The notes: generated by a model from the sequence alone, not told the origin. Positions 43,640-53,058 are shown, counted from the first letter of the stretch. The stretch is 64,000 bases of DNA from Bin87 sp963666865 (GCA_963666865.1 OY763072.1:2108001-2172000); one strand, 5' to 3'. Numbers and translations are program-made.

Positions 43640-44752
43640 CTACCGGCACGCTGCCCGCACCGCTCTGGATACGGCGGCGAGACGCGGGTTGTTGGTAGCG
43701 CTGGCCCGAAAGCCGTTGGTGATATAGGCCACCGCCAGGCCCAATGACGGGTCGGCCCAGCCTACGGAAGTGCCGGCGCCGCCGTGCCCGAAGGTGCCCA
43801 ATCCCTCGCCGGACTGGTCCGTCGCGCCCATGCGGCTGTCGTCCAGCACCAGGCCCAGCGAGCGGCGCATTCGCGTCCCCAGGGAGAAATCGTTGGCCTC
43901 CGATTGCAGGCGCGTGGCCTCGGCCACCGTTTCCGGTTTCAGGATGCGCACGCCATCCAACTCGCCGCCGTTGCACATCATGGCGTAGAAACGAGCCAGG
44001 TCGCGGGCCGTGAATATGCCGCCGCCGGCCGGATGCACCGCCTGATGCACTTCCGGGCGATTGTACGGGCGTATCATCCCCGGCCGGTCGCAGTCTTCCA
44101 TGGCGTGGATGCGGGATACCCGATGTTCCAGTTCCGGCGGCAGGCCGACGTATCCGTCGTGCAAACCCAGGGGATCGAAGATTTCTTCCCGGAGAAACAC
44201 CCCAATATGGCGTCCGTCGATGCGTCGCACTAACTCACCGATCACCCAGCCGAAATTGCGCGGGTGATACGCCATGATCTGTCCCGCCGGGTAATCGGGG
44301 ATGATGTCTTCCATGCACTCCACCACGTAATCCCAATCCTGCCAGCGGTCCCAGGACAGTTCCGGCGGAGTCTCCGGGAAGCCGCCTCGGTGGGTGAGGA
44401 CGTGTCGGATGGTGACGGCGTCCTTGTTGTGCTTGGCGAATTCGGGCCAGTATTCGGCGACCCTATCGTCCCAGGCCAGCTGTCCGCGCTCCCAGAGAAT
44501 GTGGAGGCAGGCTGCCGCCAGCGGCTTGGTGGAGGAATAGAGGATGAACATGGTATCGCCGGCCACCGGAGTGCCGGCAGCGTCGTCCGCCAATCCGCCC
44601 CACAGGTCAACGGCCAGCTTGCCGTGGCGGTACACGGCCAGGCCGGCGCCGGGATGCAGGCCCCGATCAATCTGCTGGCGAAACAGGTCGTCCAGCGCCT
44701 GAACTGCGGCCGGATCCATCCCTACTTCTTCAAGAACTGTGGTGGTCGTCAT
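43640..44752 (-). CDS. Serine beta-lactamase-fold hydrolase (class C/EstB-like)
   Basis: A 370-aa penicillin-binding-protein-fold esterase. S73-x-x-K76 (SSTK) is the nucleophile pair; YHPRNFGW replaces the usual YxN and HGGAGTSVGW is the third motif. No signal peptide, so it is a cytoplasmic esterase, EstB-like, rather than a secreted lactamase. Antibiotic resistance is not implied. Confidence 0.82.
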   Translation of the reverse strand: MTTTTVLEEVGMDPAAVQALDDLFRQQIDRGLHPGAGLAVYRHGKLAVDLWGGLADDAAGTPVAGDTMFILYSSTKPLAAACLHILWERGQLAWDDRVAEYWPEFAKHNKDAVTIRHVLTHRGGFPETPPELSWDRWQDWDYVVECMEDIIPDYPAGQIMAYHPRNFGWVIGELVRRIDGRHIGVFLREEIFDPLGLHDGYVGLPPELEHRVSRIHAMEDCDRPGMIRPYNRPEVHQAVHPAGGGIFTARDLARFYAMMCNGGELDGVRILKPETVAEATRLQSEANDFSLGTRMRRSLGLVLDDSRMGATDQSGEGLGTFGHGGAGTSVGWADPSLGLAVAYITNGFRASATNNPRLAAVSRAVRAACR

Positions 44753-44807
44753 CTAGCGTCCTCTCTGTTTTTGAAATGGCGAGACCAAACTCGTCAATGC
44801 AACCCGG

Positions 44808-45245
44808 TCAGTTTGCAAACACGGTATCCAGGTTGGCCGACAGGTCGAAAAAGTGCTGCAAGCTCTGGTTATATCGGAAGAACATATCCGCGCGAAGTTG
44901 GTCCCCGGTAGCGTTGGTTGAAATCTCGTGGAGCATATCCAGGCTGACCAGGGTCTGCCCGGCTTCGGCTGCGCCATTGGCCTTGATGTTTTCCAGCATC
45001 GTCCGCCATGCGTCGGGTTCCATCTCGATGAAGAAGTCCACGTTGATCAGGTCGTACTCGTTGCCGGCGCGGACCGACCGACATTCGAATGCTTCGAACG
45101 TAACCACGAAGACCTCGTCGGCGACCTTAACGCCCATGGCAGCGTCCACGGTGCCAATTCGCCGGTAGGCCGGGTCGTCATTCACCAGTTTTTGCAGAGC
45201 TTCAAACCAGTCCAGCGAAGGGAATACGATTGGGTCAGCAGTCAT
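44808..45245 (-). CDS. SCP2-like sterol-carrier-domain protein
   Basis: A 145-aa protein with the SCP2 layout: FPSLDWFEALQKLVNDD, VDFFIEMEPDAWRTML and LRADMFFRYNQSLQHFFDLS. These domains bind hydrophobic ligands such as fatty acyl chains. Between the serine hydrolase and the FmdB-like gene. Ligand unknown. Confidence 0.6.
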   Translation of the reverse strand: MTADPIVFPSLDWFEALQKLVNDDPAYRRIGTVDAAMGVKVADEVFVVTFEAFECRSVRAGNEYDLINVDFFIEMEPDAWRTMLENIKANGAAEAGQTLVSLDMLHEISTNATGDQLRADMFFRYNQSLQHFFDLSANLDTVFAN

Positions 45246-45299
45246 TCCGAGGATGTCTCCGGGGGCGCCGGGGATGCGAAATAGGGCCGGTGCTTCAGT

Positions 45300-45608
45300 T
45301 TATTCGCTGAAGTAAGGATCGCCGGCCTTTTCCGCAGCGGTGAACGGCGCCATCTTGCGAAGGTAATGGTCAGGATCGGTGGTAGCCGGGGCTTTGCCCA
45401 GGGCATCGTCCACCATTTTGTAGTAACGGGGATCCAGGTCGCGCAGCTGGTCCGCTTCGGTGCGGCCCCGCGAAAAAGACGACATGATGCGCTCCATCCC
45501 GTAGTCGCCGCAGTGCTCGCAATTCACGTCCGTCGCTGCGGAAGCGACCTTGAAAAAGAAACTGCTCACCTGATGGCAGGACTGGCAACGATATTCATAG
45601 ATTGGCAT
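45300..45608 (-). CDS. FmdB-family zinc-ribbon protein
   Basis: A 102-aa protein starting MPIYEYRCQSC with the pair C-x2-C (RCQSCH) and a second pair CEHCG, the four-cysteine FmdB zinc ribbon. The ATG at 45608 is preferred over an in-frame start ten codons upstream. The C-terminal RYYKMVDDALG helix is of unknown role. Regulatory protein by name, exact role unknown. Confidence 0.82.
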   Translation of the reverse strand: MPIYEYRCQSCHQVSSFFFKVASAATDVNCEHCGDYGMERIMSSFSRGRTEADQLRDLDPRYYKMVDDALGKAPATTDPDHYLRKMAPFTAAEKAGDPYFSE

Positions 45609-45726
45609 ATCGCAAGCACCGGGCGGGGAACCCACCGTTGACTTCTTTGATTTCTATCGCGACGGCATTCGGCAAACACCGCAGCGGATGGTATAGGAAT
45701 GGCCCGGCGGTGTCAAAATTGGCGCC

Positions 45727-46170
45727 CTATTGCAGTGGCGCGTCCAGGCTTGCCCGATAAGGTTTGATGTCGATAACGGGCGAGCCATCCTGCGCGTCAA
45801 GCTCGGTCACGGTCAGCACTGCTTCCCCGGTCGCCTCATCGTGTCGAATTGACTGGATCCGGGCGACCGTGGCGGCGATGAAATTCGGACGGTATTGGCT
45901 GCGGGTGCTGAACACCCCCCGAATCGGGTTATCGGGATTGTGACCGGGATGGAGCTGGAGTTCATACCCAACCGCCATCGCCCGGTGCAACAGGAACAGC
46001 GTCAGAATTTGCCCACCCGATTCAAGGCCCATGAGACCGTCGGCAAAGTCCGGATGCACCACGATCTCTGACGGATGCGTGCGCATTTCGTCCGACGGCG
46101 CATAACTGTCGAACCGGCCCCGAATGTAGCCAATCGGCTTGATCGTGATGGTGTCGCCGGATTGGTCCAT
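45727..46170 (-). CDS. TrmO-like (TsaA) SAM-dependent methyltransferase
   Basis: A 147-aa protein of the TrmO/TsaA family, whose E. coli member methylates N6-threonylcarbamoyladenosine at tRNA position 37. The pattern IGYIRGRF, HPDFADGL, LFLLHRA and GVFSTRSQYRPNFIAATVARI is present. Short, without the C-terminal extension of the E. coli protein. Overlaps the alpha/beta hydrolase stop by one base. Confidence 0.75.
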   Translation of the reverse strand: MDQSGDTITIKPIGYIRGRFDSYAPSDEMRTHPSEIVVHPDFADGLMGLESGGQILTLFLLHRAMAVGYELQLHPGHNPDNPIRGVFSTRSQYRPNFIAATVARIQSIRHDEATGEAVLTVTELDAQDGSPVIDIKPYRASLDAPLQ

Positions 46171-47054
46171 CAGTTCGCGGCAGCGGCGGTCTGCCCAACC
46201 GAGGCAGCAAGGGACGCGAGCCAGTTGACCACGGCCTGGCCGGCCTCGGGCATCATATTGGTCAGAGAGTGAGTCCCGCCTTCCAGCACCAGGTACTCGG
46301 CCCGGGGGCTGTTCACGGCAGCAGTGATCATGTCCTGTGGAACGTCCAGCAGGCGGGTATGGGTCTCGGTGGAACCGGAAAGGACGAACAAAGGCACGCG
46401 AATTTGGGGAACGTGCCGGATTACATTGTACCGTTCCAGCGGGCCATGCTTGTCAATGTACGCCATGGCGGAGAACATTTCCTTGATGGGAAAGTCCACG
46501 TAGAACAGATCCATGGCGCGGCCCTCGGCCTCCATGCGGTCGGCGGTTTCGAGGTTGGCGCGGAACTCGTCGGCATCCTCGGATTCCAGGTAGTAGGAGC
46601 AGGAAAGGCGCACCGGCGAGATGGGCACCACGGCGGCGACGCGCGGGTCGTTCTCAACGGCGGCGTAGTAGGTGACCTTAACGGCGCCCATGCTCTGGCC
46701 CAGGATCGCGATCCGCTGGTAGCCCAGAGACGCGAGATAGTCGATGCCGGCGCGCAGATCCTGGCGGTTGTTGTCCAGTATCTCGTAGGCGTTGCCTTCG
46801 GCTACTCCGGTTTGCCGGTCCACCCACACGGTATCGTGGCCCCGCGTGTTGATGGTCAAGGCGGCGTAGCCGGCGCGGCGCAGGTCCTCGGCCATGGCGG
46901 CGGTGGCCGGCGTGTAGAAGTTGCGACCGGAACCGTGAATCACCATGGCGGCGTCAATGGGGCCGGCGGGAACCGCACCCGGCGCCGGCGCGAAGAAAGC
47001 ACCGTCCAACTCCATCCCATCTGCGGCAGTAACGCGAGTCAAATCAACCAGCAT
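46170..47054 (-). CDS. Alpha/beta hydrolase (dienelactone-hydrolase-like)
   Basis: A 294-aa hydrolase. Nucleophile elbow GQSMGAVK holds the serine; VIHGSGRNFY supplies the oxyanion region and EGGTHSLTN the late histidine. AGGAGGATTTCGTC precedes ATG 47054; an in-frame start upstream lacks a ribosome site. Located at the distal end of the oxidase cluster, 136 bases after ctaF; operon membership is uncertain. Substrate unknown. Confidence 0.8.
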   Translation of the reverse strand: MLVDLTRVTAADGMELDGAFFAPAPGAVPAGPIDAAMVIHGSGRNFYTPATAAMAEDLRRAGYAALTINTRGHDTVWVDRQTGVAEGNAYEILDNNRQDLRAGIDYLASLGYQRIAILGQSMGAVKVTYYAAVENDPRVAAVVPISPVRLSCSYYLESEDADEFRANLETADRMEAEGRAMDLFYVDFPIKEMFSAMAYIDKHGPLERYNVIRHVPQIRVPLFVLSGSTETHTRLLDVPQDMITAAVNSPRAEYLVLEGGTHSLTNMMPEAGQAVVNWLASLAASVGQTAAAAN

Positions 47055-47190
47055 GACGAAATCCTCCTGGAGAAAACTCCCAAGCGGCAACCCGAGATCG
47101 TGGCCCGGATACAGTGTACACGCTGCCGGTGGCATAGCAAGAGGGGCAACCGGCAGCGGCTGCCCCTCATTCACAGGCCTCGGCACCGAG

Positions 47191-48045
47191 CTATCTCAAC
47201 GTCAGAAGATACTCCACCAGGTTATCCACGTCTTCTTCGGACAGGGAGATGCCGGCCATCGTGGCTTGCATCAGTCCTTCCTGGTAATCCTGGCTGAGAC
47301 CGTCGGCAGTGCCGGCGGTGTAGGCGTCGGGTTCCACAATGGATTCCCTGATGTACTCCTCGGCGGAGTAGCCGGAGATCCGATTGGCCGCGGCGCTGGC
47401 GATGCCGTCCAGGGGCGGCCCGAGCACGCCCTGGGCTACGCCTTGCACGGTGTGGCAGGAGGCGCAAGCCGCGGTGCCTATAAACAGAGCTTGCCCAGGG
47501 GATGAAGCAGCGGCGGCGCCGGCAGGGGCAGGCGGAGCCACGTCGGCCGGATTCACCGGTCCCGGCACCTCTGCTGGCAGCGGACGCGCAACCTCTTCGT
47601 GGTGCTCCTCCGCGTGATGCTCGAAGGGTACCACGCGCGGCTCGGAGAATTCCCGGGCGTCGATGCGGAACACCCCGAACAGCAGCACCAAAGAAATCGC
47701 CACCACCAATCCCAATGCCAACCCCGCCACGAATATCTGCCACAAAAGCGGGTGCTCGAACTTCAAATGCATGAAGAAGGCGACCACGCAGAAGAACTTG
47801 ATCACCGACAGGATCACCAGCGGCGCGATCACCACGCTGCTGCCCTGCAACCCTTCCGGTACGATGATCAGGAACTCGACCAGCGTTATGACGGCCAGGA
47901 ATATCGCCAGTAGGCCGTATTGTTTAAGGCCGCCGTGAACACCTTCCGGCACGCGGCCCCAGAAGAACCGCGCTATCCCGGCGTCTTCGTGGGCAGCGTG
48001 TTCCTCGTGGCCCATGGCGGCCTCGTGTCCGGGGTTAGCGCTCAT
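47191..48045 (-). CDS. ctaF: Cytochrome c oxidase subunit IV fused to cytochrome c
   Basis: A 284-aa protein. The N-terminal part has three helices (about 44-62, 72-92, 104-126) as in bacterial CtaF/CyoD subunit IV, with a His-rich N-terminus. After a proline/alanine linker, a class I cytochrome c domain has the heme site C194-A-S-C197-H198 and a late M as axial ligand candidate. The fusion is unusual, since subunit IV normally lacks heme. AGGAGG precedes ATG 48045. Last gene of the cta operon. Confidence 0.8.
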   Translation of the reverse strand: MSANPGHEAAMGHEEHAAHEDAGIARFFWGRVPEGVHGGLKQYGLLAIFLAVITLVEFLIIVPEGLQGSSVVIAPLVILSVIKFFCVVAFFMHLKFEHPLLWQIFVAGLALGLVVAISLVLLFGVFRIDAREFSEPRVVPFEHHAEEHHEEVARPLPAEVPGPVNPADVAPPAPAGAAAASSPGQALFIGTAACASCHTVQGVAQGVLGPPLDGIASAAANRISGYSAEEYIRESIVEPDAYTAGTADGLSQDYQEGLMQATMAGISLSEEDVDNLVEYLLTLR

Positions 48046-48067
48046 CTGGTGGTTGCCTCCTCGAAAC

Positions 48068-48757
48068 CTAGCTGAAAAGTCCGGTAACCCAGTTCCATCC
48101 CTGGACGGCGGCGTGGCCGGCTTCCGAAGGCCCGTCAAATCCGCCAATCAGGTACAGCAGCGTGAAAATCACAATCCAAACGATGTCAACGAAGTGCCAG
48201 TACAGCCCGGCGATGTCCACGTCCAGGTCGGAAGGCCGGCCAGCCGGGTTGCGAGCCGCGATGACGACCAAACACACCAACCAGAAAAGTCCAAGCGTCA
48301 CGTGGGCGCCATGGAATCCGGTCAGCGTAAAGAACGTGCTGCTGAACAGGTTGGTCTCGTAGCGCAGCCCTTCAACGCGGAACAGGTTGAACTCATAGAC
48401 TTGGAAGCCGATGAAGGTGCCGCCCAGAACGATGGTCAGCAGCAGCCATTGGATCAACCGTTTCTGGTTCCCGTTGCGGGCCGCCGCTACTCCCATCACC
48501 ATGGCAAAGGAGCTCATCAGGAGGACGAAAGTGCTGACGGTCGTTATCGGGACGTCGATGATGTCCCTGGGATACGGCCCGACGATGCTCTGCCCGCGAT
48601 ACACCATGTAGGTAGCAATCAGCGAGCCGAAGAAGAGGCAGTCGGAGCCGAGAAACACCCACATCAGGAGTTTCCGGTGATTTATCCCGGTGGTGGTTTC
48701 TTCCTCGTGCGCCGGTGGATGCGCCGTCGGAGCGTGGGTGGTGTCTGCGTGAGCCAA
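48068..48757 (-). CDS. ctaE: Cytochrome c oxidase subunit III
   Basis: A 229-aa polytopic subunit III of the heme-copper oxidase. HRKLLMWVFLGSDCLFFGSL, then TFVLLMSSFAMVMGVAA and SSTFFTLTGFHGAHV, carries the GFHGxHV signature. TTG start with CAGGAGAAGCG upstream. It lies 50 bases downstream of ctaD. Five-helix form rather than the long seven-helix type. Confidence 0.9.
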   Translation of the reverse strand: MAHADTTHAPTAHPPAHEEETTTGINHRKLLMWVFLGSDCLFFGSLIATYMVYRGQSIVGPYPRDIIDVPITTVSTFVLLMSSFAMVMGVAAARNGNQKRLIQWLLLTIVLGGTFIGFQVYEFNLFRVEGLRYETNLFSSTFFTLTGFHGAHVTLGLFWLVCLVVIAARNPAGRPSDLDVDIAGLYWHFVDIVWIVIFTLLYLIGGFDGPSEAGHAAVQGWNWVTGLFS

Positions 48758-48808
48758 CGCGCTTCTCCTGACTAATTATGGTGGCAATTAGGAACGGACC
48801 GACGGCCG

Positions 48809-50683
48809 TCAGTGGTGGCCCTCAGCCTCGTGATGTTCCGCCGCGGCCGGTTCGTTGGACCAGCCGATGACGCCGATGATGGTAATCAGGCCGCCGACGA
48901 TGGCAACCGGGAACCGGATATAGTCCCAACCAACGTCGATCAGGAACCCGCCGGCCAACCAGGCCACGCCGAAGGACGCCACCAGCGGCCAGTAGGACGG
49001 GCTGGGCATATGGATGGTGCTGGGGTCAACGTGCGGCTCCCCCTGGGTGATGGGCTCGCCCCGGGCCGCCGCTTCACGCTTGGTGATCCAGTACGCATCC
49101 TGGCCACGCACGATGGGGATTTCGGCGAAGTTGTACGCCGGCGGTGGTGAAGAGATGCTCCACTCCAGAGTCGGTGCGTCCCAGGGGTCATGTCCGGCCG
49201 GCTCGCCCCGCTTGATGCTGCGGAAGAAGTTGTGGATGAACACCAGCAGGCTGATGACTATGACGAAGTAGCCAATCGTCGCCAGCAGGTTCATGCCCTC
49301 CCAGCCGAAGCCCTCGGCATAGGTGTAGATGCGCCGCGGCATCCCGTTCAACCCGGCGTAGTGCATGGGGAAGAAGGTGAGGTTCATGCCAATGAACATC
49401 AACCAGAAATGCACCTTGCCCAGGGTTTCGTGGTACATTCTGCCGGTGATCTTGGGATACCAGTAGTAGATACCCGCGAAGATACCGAAGATGGCGCCGC
49501 CGAACAGCACGTAGTGGAGATGCGCGACGATGTAGTAGGTGTCCTGCTGCTGAAAGTCCGACGGCGACACCGCGTGGGACACGCCGGAGAGGCCCCCGAT
49601 AACGAACAGCGCGACGAACCCGATCGCCATCAGCATGGGCGTCTTCAGATCAATTGAGCCGTTCCACATCGTGCCCATCCAGTTGAAGATCTTCACGCCG
49701 GTCGGCACGGCAATCAGCATCGTGGTGATCGTGAACACCGAGTTGGCGATGGGACCCAGTCCCGACGTGAACATATGGTGGCTCCACACCGCCCAGCTCA
49801 TGATCGCGATCACAATACCGGAGAACACCACCACCGGATAGCCGAACAGCGGTTTGCGGCTGAAGGTGGGGATGATCTCGGACACCACGCCCATGGCGGG
49901 CAGGATGAGGATGTACACCTCAGGATGGCCGAAGAGCCAGAACAGGTGCTGCCAGAGGATGGGGTCGCCGCCGGCGGCGGTGTTGAAGAAGTTTGCTCCG
50001 AACTGGCGGTCGGCGGTCAGCTCGATCAGCGCCACCGTGATGATCGGGAAGGCCAGCACCAGCAGGATGCTGGTGACCAGCGTCATCCACACGAACACCG
50101 GCATCCGCATCAGCGACATCCCCGGCGCGCGCATATTGATGATGGTAACGATGAAGTTGAAGCCGGCTGCCAAAGATGCCACGCCCAGCACCTGGAGGCT
50201 CAGCGCCCAGAAGTCCAGGCCCTTGCCCTCGCTGAATGGCGCTGCGGTCAAGTTGGCGTAGGAGAACCAGCCGGCATCGGGAACCTGTCCGATCAGGAAG
50301 CCGGCGTGCATCAAAAGGGCGCCGAACAGGAACGTCCAATAGGAGAAAGCGTTCAGGCGCGGAAATGCCACGTCCCGCGCGCCGATCATCAACGGAACCA
50401 GGAAGTTGAAGAAGGTGGCGCCAAAGGGCATGATCACCATGAAAACCATGGTCGTGCCGTGCATGGTGAACATGGCGTTGAACCAATCAGCGGATACCAT
50501 TGAGTTGTCGGAAGTGGCCAACTGCACCCGCATAATGCCGGCTTCGATGCCGCCCACGATGAAGAAAATGAAGGCGGAAACACCGTACAACGCTCCAATG
50601 CGTTTGTGGTCAACTGTGGTCAACCAGCTCCACAGTCCGGTGTAAGTCGTCGGGCGGGGTATGACGCCAGTGATGGTTACCAT
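48809..50683 (-). CDS. ctaD: Cytochrome c oxidase subunit I
   Basis: A 624-aa catalytic subunit of an A-family aa3/caa3 oxidase, reducing O2 to water and pumping protons. WLTTVDHKRIGALY and MHGTTMVFMVIMPF (heme histidine) lie near the N-terminus. FGHPEVYILILPAMG has the His-Tyr crosslink pair, and WSHHMFTSG and HLHYVLFGGAIF supply Cu and heme ligands. GGAGGA precedes the ATG. Followed by ctaE and ctaF; preceded by ctaC. Confidence 0.94.
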   Translation of the reverse strand: MVTITGVIPRPTTYTGLWSWLTTVDHKRIGALYGVSAFIFFIVGGIEAGIMRVQLATSDNSMVSADWFNAMFTMHGTTMVFMVIMPFGATFFNFLVPLMIGARDVAFPRLNAFSYWTFLFGALLMHAGFLIGQVPDAGWFSYANLTAAPFSEGKGLDFWALSLQVLGVASLAAGFNFIVTIINMRAPGMSLMRMPVFVWMTLVTSILLVLAFPIITVALIELTADRQFGANFFNTAAGGDPILWQHLFWLFGHPEVYILILPAMGVVSEIIPTFSRKPLFGYPVVVFSGIVIAIMSWAVWSHHMFTSGLGPIANSVFTITTMLIAVPTGVKIFNWMGTMWNGSIDLKTPMLMAIGFVALFVIGGLSGVSHAVSPSDFQQQDTYYIVAHLHYVLFGGAIFGIFAGIYYWYPKITGRMYHETLGKVHFWLMFIGMNLTFFPMHYAGLNGMPRRIYTYAEGFGWEGMNLLATIGYFVIVISLLVFIHNFFRSIKRGEPAGHDPWDAPTLEWSISSPPPAYNFAEIPIVRGQDAYWITKREAAARGEPITQGEPHVDPSTIHMPSPSYWPLVASFGVAWLAGGFLIDVGWDYIRFPVAIVGGLITIIGVIGWSNEPAAAEHHEAEGHH

Positions 50684-50827
50684 GATTCAAGTCCTCCGCT
50701 GCGGCTCGGTCGATATTACGATGCGTTAGCGGCGATGGATTGGAGAGCGGTAGTCTAGGTTTGCTGTCGTGGACTTTCAGCGGTGGCGGTGGTGCGATCC
50801 TGTTCTAGTATATCGCACCGGCCCTGC

Positions 50828-52189
50828 TTACTTCTGCGCCATCAGGTATTCAACCAGGTCGCTTAGCTCGGCTTCGGAGAGATCGGCGCGGTGGTCCTGG
50901 CGAGTCTGGTAGATAGCTGCCAGTTCAGACATTCGATTGCCTTGTTTGATCGACTCGGGATCACGGAGCCATTGGCGCAGAGTTTCGCGGTTGAGGTCAA
51001 CCAGGCCCGCCCCAATGGTGGTTCGATCACCCAAATCGGTAAGATTCGGAGCGGCAAACGCGGTGGGTGGTTCGTTGCCCGTGCGGACGTCCACCAGCCG
51101 CTCTTTTGCGGGCTTGTCCAGCCACTTGGTATATTCAATGAACGTCTGCATTCGAGCGCGCTGGACGCCCTCGCCGGTTTCTGGGTCCACGGTGTCGGGC
51201 GCGCCCACGGTGTGACAGGTGACGCATTGGCCGGCCCCGAGGAACACCAGTTGGCCACGGGCGGCTTCCGTGGACAGGGGTTCCGCCAACTCACCGCCCC
51301 ACCCGTTGACCCAGGCCTGGTAATCAATTTCCTCGAGAACGTGTACCCGGAACTTCATCTGGGCGTGGGCGGTGCCGCAGAACTCGGCGCATTGTCCATA
51401 GTACATCCCGGTCTCTTCAGCCAGGAACCACAGTTTATTGGTGCGCGTGGGAACCACGTCCTGCTTGCCCACCAATTTGGGTATCCAGAAACTGTGAATT
51501 ACGTCATCGCTCTTGAGTTCCATGATGACGGGGGTATTGACCGGAACGCGCATTTCATTGGCCGTCGTGACCAACTCACCGCCCTCGGCATTCGGTAGGG
51601 CATCTTCATACCGGAACTCCCACCACCATTGATGGCCCACGGCTTCCACAACGAGAGGCTCTTTCCCTTCGGCGCGCGCCAACTTTACTGCTTCGCCCGG
51701 TTCCAGTTCGAAAAGGACGATCACCGACCAGACACCCAAACCCAAAATCAGGATCGTGGGGACGACGGTCCAGGCGATCTCTAGCGGAGTATGCCCGTGG
51801 GTCTGCGGAGGCAGAGGATCGCCGGGCCTGCGGCGGAAACGGACGGCCGCGTAGAGCAGCGCGCCCTCCACCAGCACGAACACCACCACCATCGTCCACA
51901 GGAGAACGTTAAACAGCAGAAGCTGTTCGCGCGCCACCGGCCCTTTGGCCCCTTCCAAAGACCAAGGGGTGGGGGCAAGGATGGACTGGTGAGCGTCGGA
52001 GTCGCACCCGACCGCGGCCAGCAACAGCATCACCCCCAAGACCGGCAACATTAGCAACGGCCACCGGCTGCGCCGGCGAGCGGGGGTATTGGTCGTAGGG
52101 TTCACTGGAGTATCACCGCTTGGTACGGGGCCGTGCCCCTTAGTGGAATTGTTAGGTGAGTCTCCCGCAGAGAAGGGCAGCAGCCCCAT
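50828..52189 (-). CDS. ctaC: Cytochrome c oxidase subunit II with fused cytochrome c
   Basis: A 453-aa membrane lipoprotein that takes electrons from cytochrome c. Lipobox cysteine C62 (AAVGC), two helices, CuA site H232, C267, E269, C271, H275, M278 (GQCAEFCGTAHAQM) and a C-terminal class I cytochrome c with C322-V-T-C325-H326. The CuA layout with fused cytochrome marks the caa3 type. A TTG 36 bases upstream is the alternative start; ATG 52189 is preferred because a GGGGG lies upstream. A cytoplasmic N-terminal segment of about 40 residues precedes the signal. Confidence 0.92.
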   Translation of the reverse strand: MGLLPFSAGDSPNNSTKGHGPVPSGDTPVNPTTNTPARRRSRWPLLMLPVLGVMLLLAAVGCDSDAHQSILAPTPWSLEGAKGPVAREQLLLFNVLLWTMVVVFVLVEGALLYAAVRFRRRPGDPLPPQTHGHTPLEIAWTVVPTILILGLGVWSVIVLFELEPGEAVKLARAEGKEPLVVEAVGHQWWWEFRYEDALPNAEGGELVTTANEMRVPVNTPVIMELKSDDVIHSFWIPKLVGKQDVVPTRTNKLWFLAEETGMYYGQCAEFCGTAHAQMKFRVHVLEEIDYQAWVNGWGGELAEPLSTEAARGQLVFLGAGQCVTCHTVGAPDTVDPETGEGVQRARMQTFIEYTKWLDKPAKERLVDVRTGNEPPTAFAAPNLTDLGDRTTIGAGLVDLNRETLRQWLRDPESIKQGNRMSELAAIYQTRQDHRADLSEAELSDLVEYLMAQK

Positions 52190-52388
52190 CGTGAACCCCC
52201 GGATACTTCGACCGCACTCGGACAAAGTATGTGCAAAATTTCACTAGCGGCGGTAACGATAGCATAAGCGCCTATGGCTGTCAATTTGGTAGCCTGACTC
52301 GCGCGCCGTATTTTGGAGCGGGTTGGCGTAGCGTAAAAGGCAACCCGATGGCTTAAAATAGCGTCAACACCCCCACGCGCCAGGAGCA

Positions 52389-52703
52389 ATGATGATAGTC
52401 ACCGTGACGCCGGAGCTTCGGACGAGCATCGCCGAGTTCTGCCAAAGAAAGGGCATCACTAAATTCGCCCTGTTTGACCCCGACTTGCAAGGTCGGCCCA
52501 ATCCGCACGTGGATGTCTATGCCCTGGTGGAGTTTGCCCCCGGTGTGCAAGCAACCGATTTCTCATGGTGGTATGGGGACTTGGAGGAAGAACTGGAGGA
52601 AATCGTCGGCTACCGGACGGGAGTGCGCACGGCGTCGGAAGTACGACGGACACGCTTGGACGACATCGTGGCGGCCGCGGAAGTGCTGTATGCGTCGGCG
52701 TGA
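52389..52703 (+). CDS. Degenerate MNT nucleotidyltransferase-domain protein
   Basis: A 104-aa protein with the layout of a minimal nucleotidyltransferase (MntA-type), but the catalytic GS-x10-DxD is D30-P31, ten residues, then D42-V43-Y44. The spacing and the following ALVEFAPG match the family while GS is lost and the second D is Y. It is therefore probably inactive as an AMP-transferase. It overlaps the HEPN gene by 14 bases and both lie on the strand opposite the surrounding cta genes. Confidence 0.78.
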   Translation: MMIVTVTPELRTSIAEFCQRKGITKFALFDPDLQGRPNPHVDVYALVEFAPGVQATDFSWWYGDLEEELEEIVGYRTGVRTASEVRRTRLDDIVAAAEVLYASA

Positions 52704-53031
52704 CGATGCTGACCGATTGTATGATATGCTCCGCTATGCTGAACTCGCCATCGTTGTGCTGGACGGCGACAGCCTGGGGCAATTGGAGCGGGATGTAGTC
52801 AAAAGCGCCGCTTTGTCCAAGTTCGTGGAGAACATAGGCGAAGCGGCGTACAAGTCGGAACCCGCCACGTTGGCCCAATACCCGCAGCTCGATTGGCCGC
52901 GCATGATTGGGATGAGGCACCGGCTGGTTCATGAATACTACAACATACGCCTCGATATTCTGCACGACGTTATCGTGCATTACCTGCCGCCGCTAATCGA
53001 GCACTTGGGCGGAATCAGCCGAGACTCGTGA
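52690..53031 (+). CDS. HepT-type HEPN protein
   Basis: A 113-aa HEPN protein of the DUF86/HepT type. The toxin motif R76-x4-H81-x-Y83 (GMRHRLVHEYY) is intact; in known HepT/MntA pairs this tyrosine is AMPylated by MntA to switch the RNase off. ATG 52690 is inside the end of the MNT gene. It lies between ctaC and ctaB and converges on ctaB with 27 bases between. Confidence 0.82.
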   Translation: MRRRDDADRLYDMLRYAELAIVVLDGDSLGQLERDVVKSAALSKFVENIGEAAYKSEPATLAQYPQLDWPRMIGMRHRLVHEYYNIRLDILHDVIVHYLPPLIEHLGGISRDS

Positions 53032-53058
53032 CCAATCTGCGAAGTCCGGCGCATCCGA

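Noticed and set aside
43640..44752. Antibiotic-resistance beta-lactamase
   Set aside because: The SSTK motif is present but there is no signal peptide and the YxN motif is altered; the pattern is that of an EstB-like esterase.
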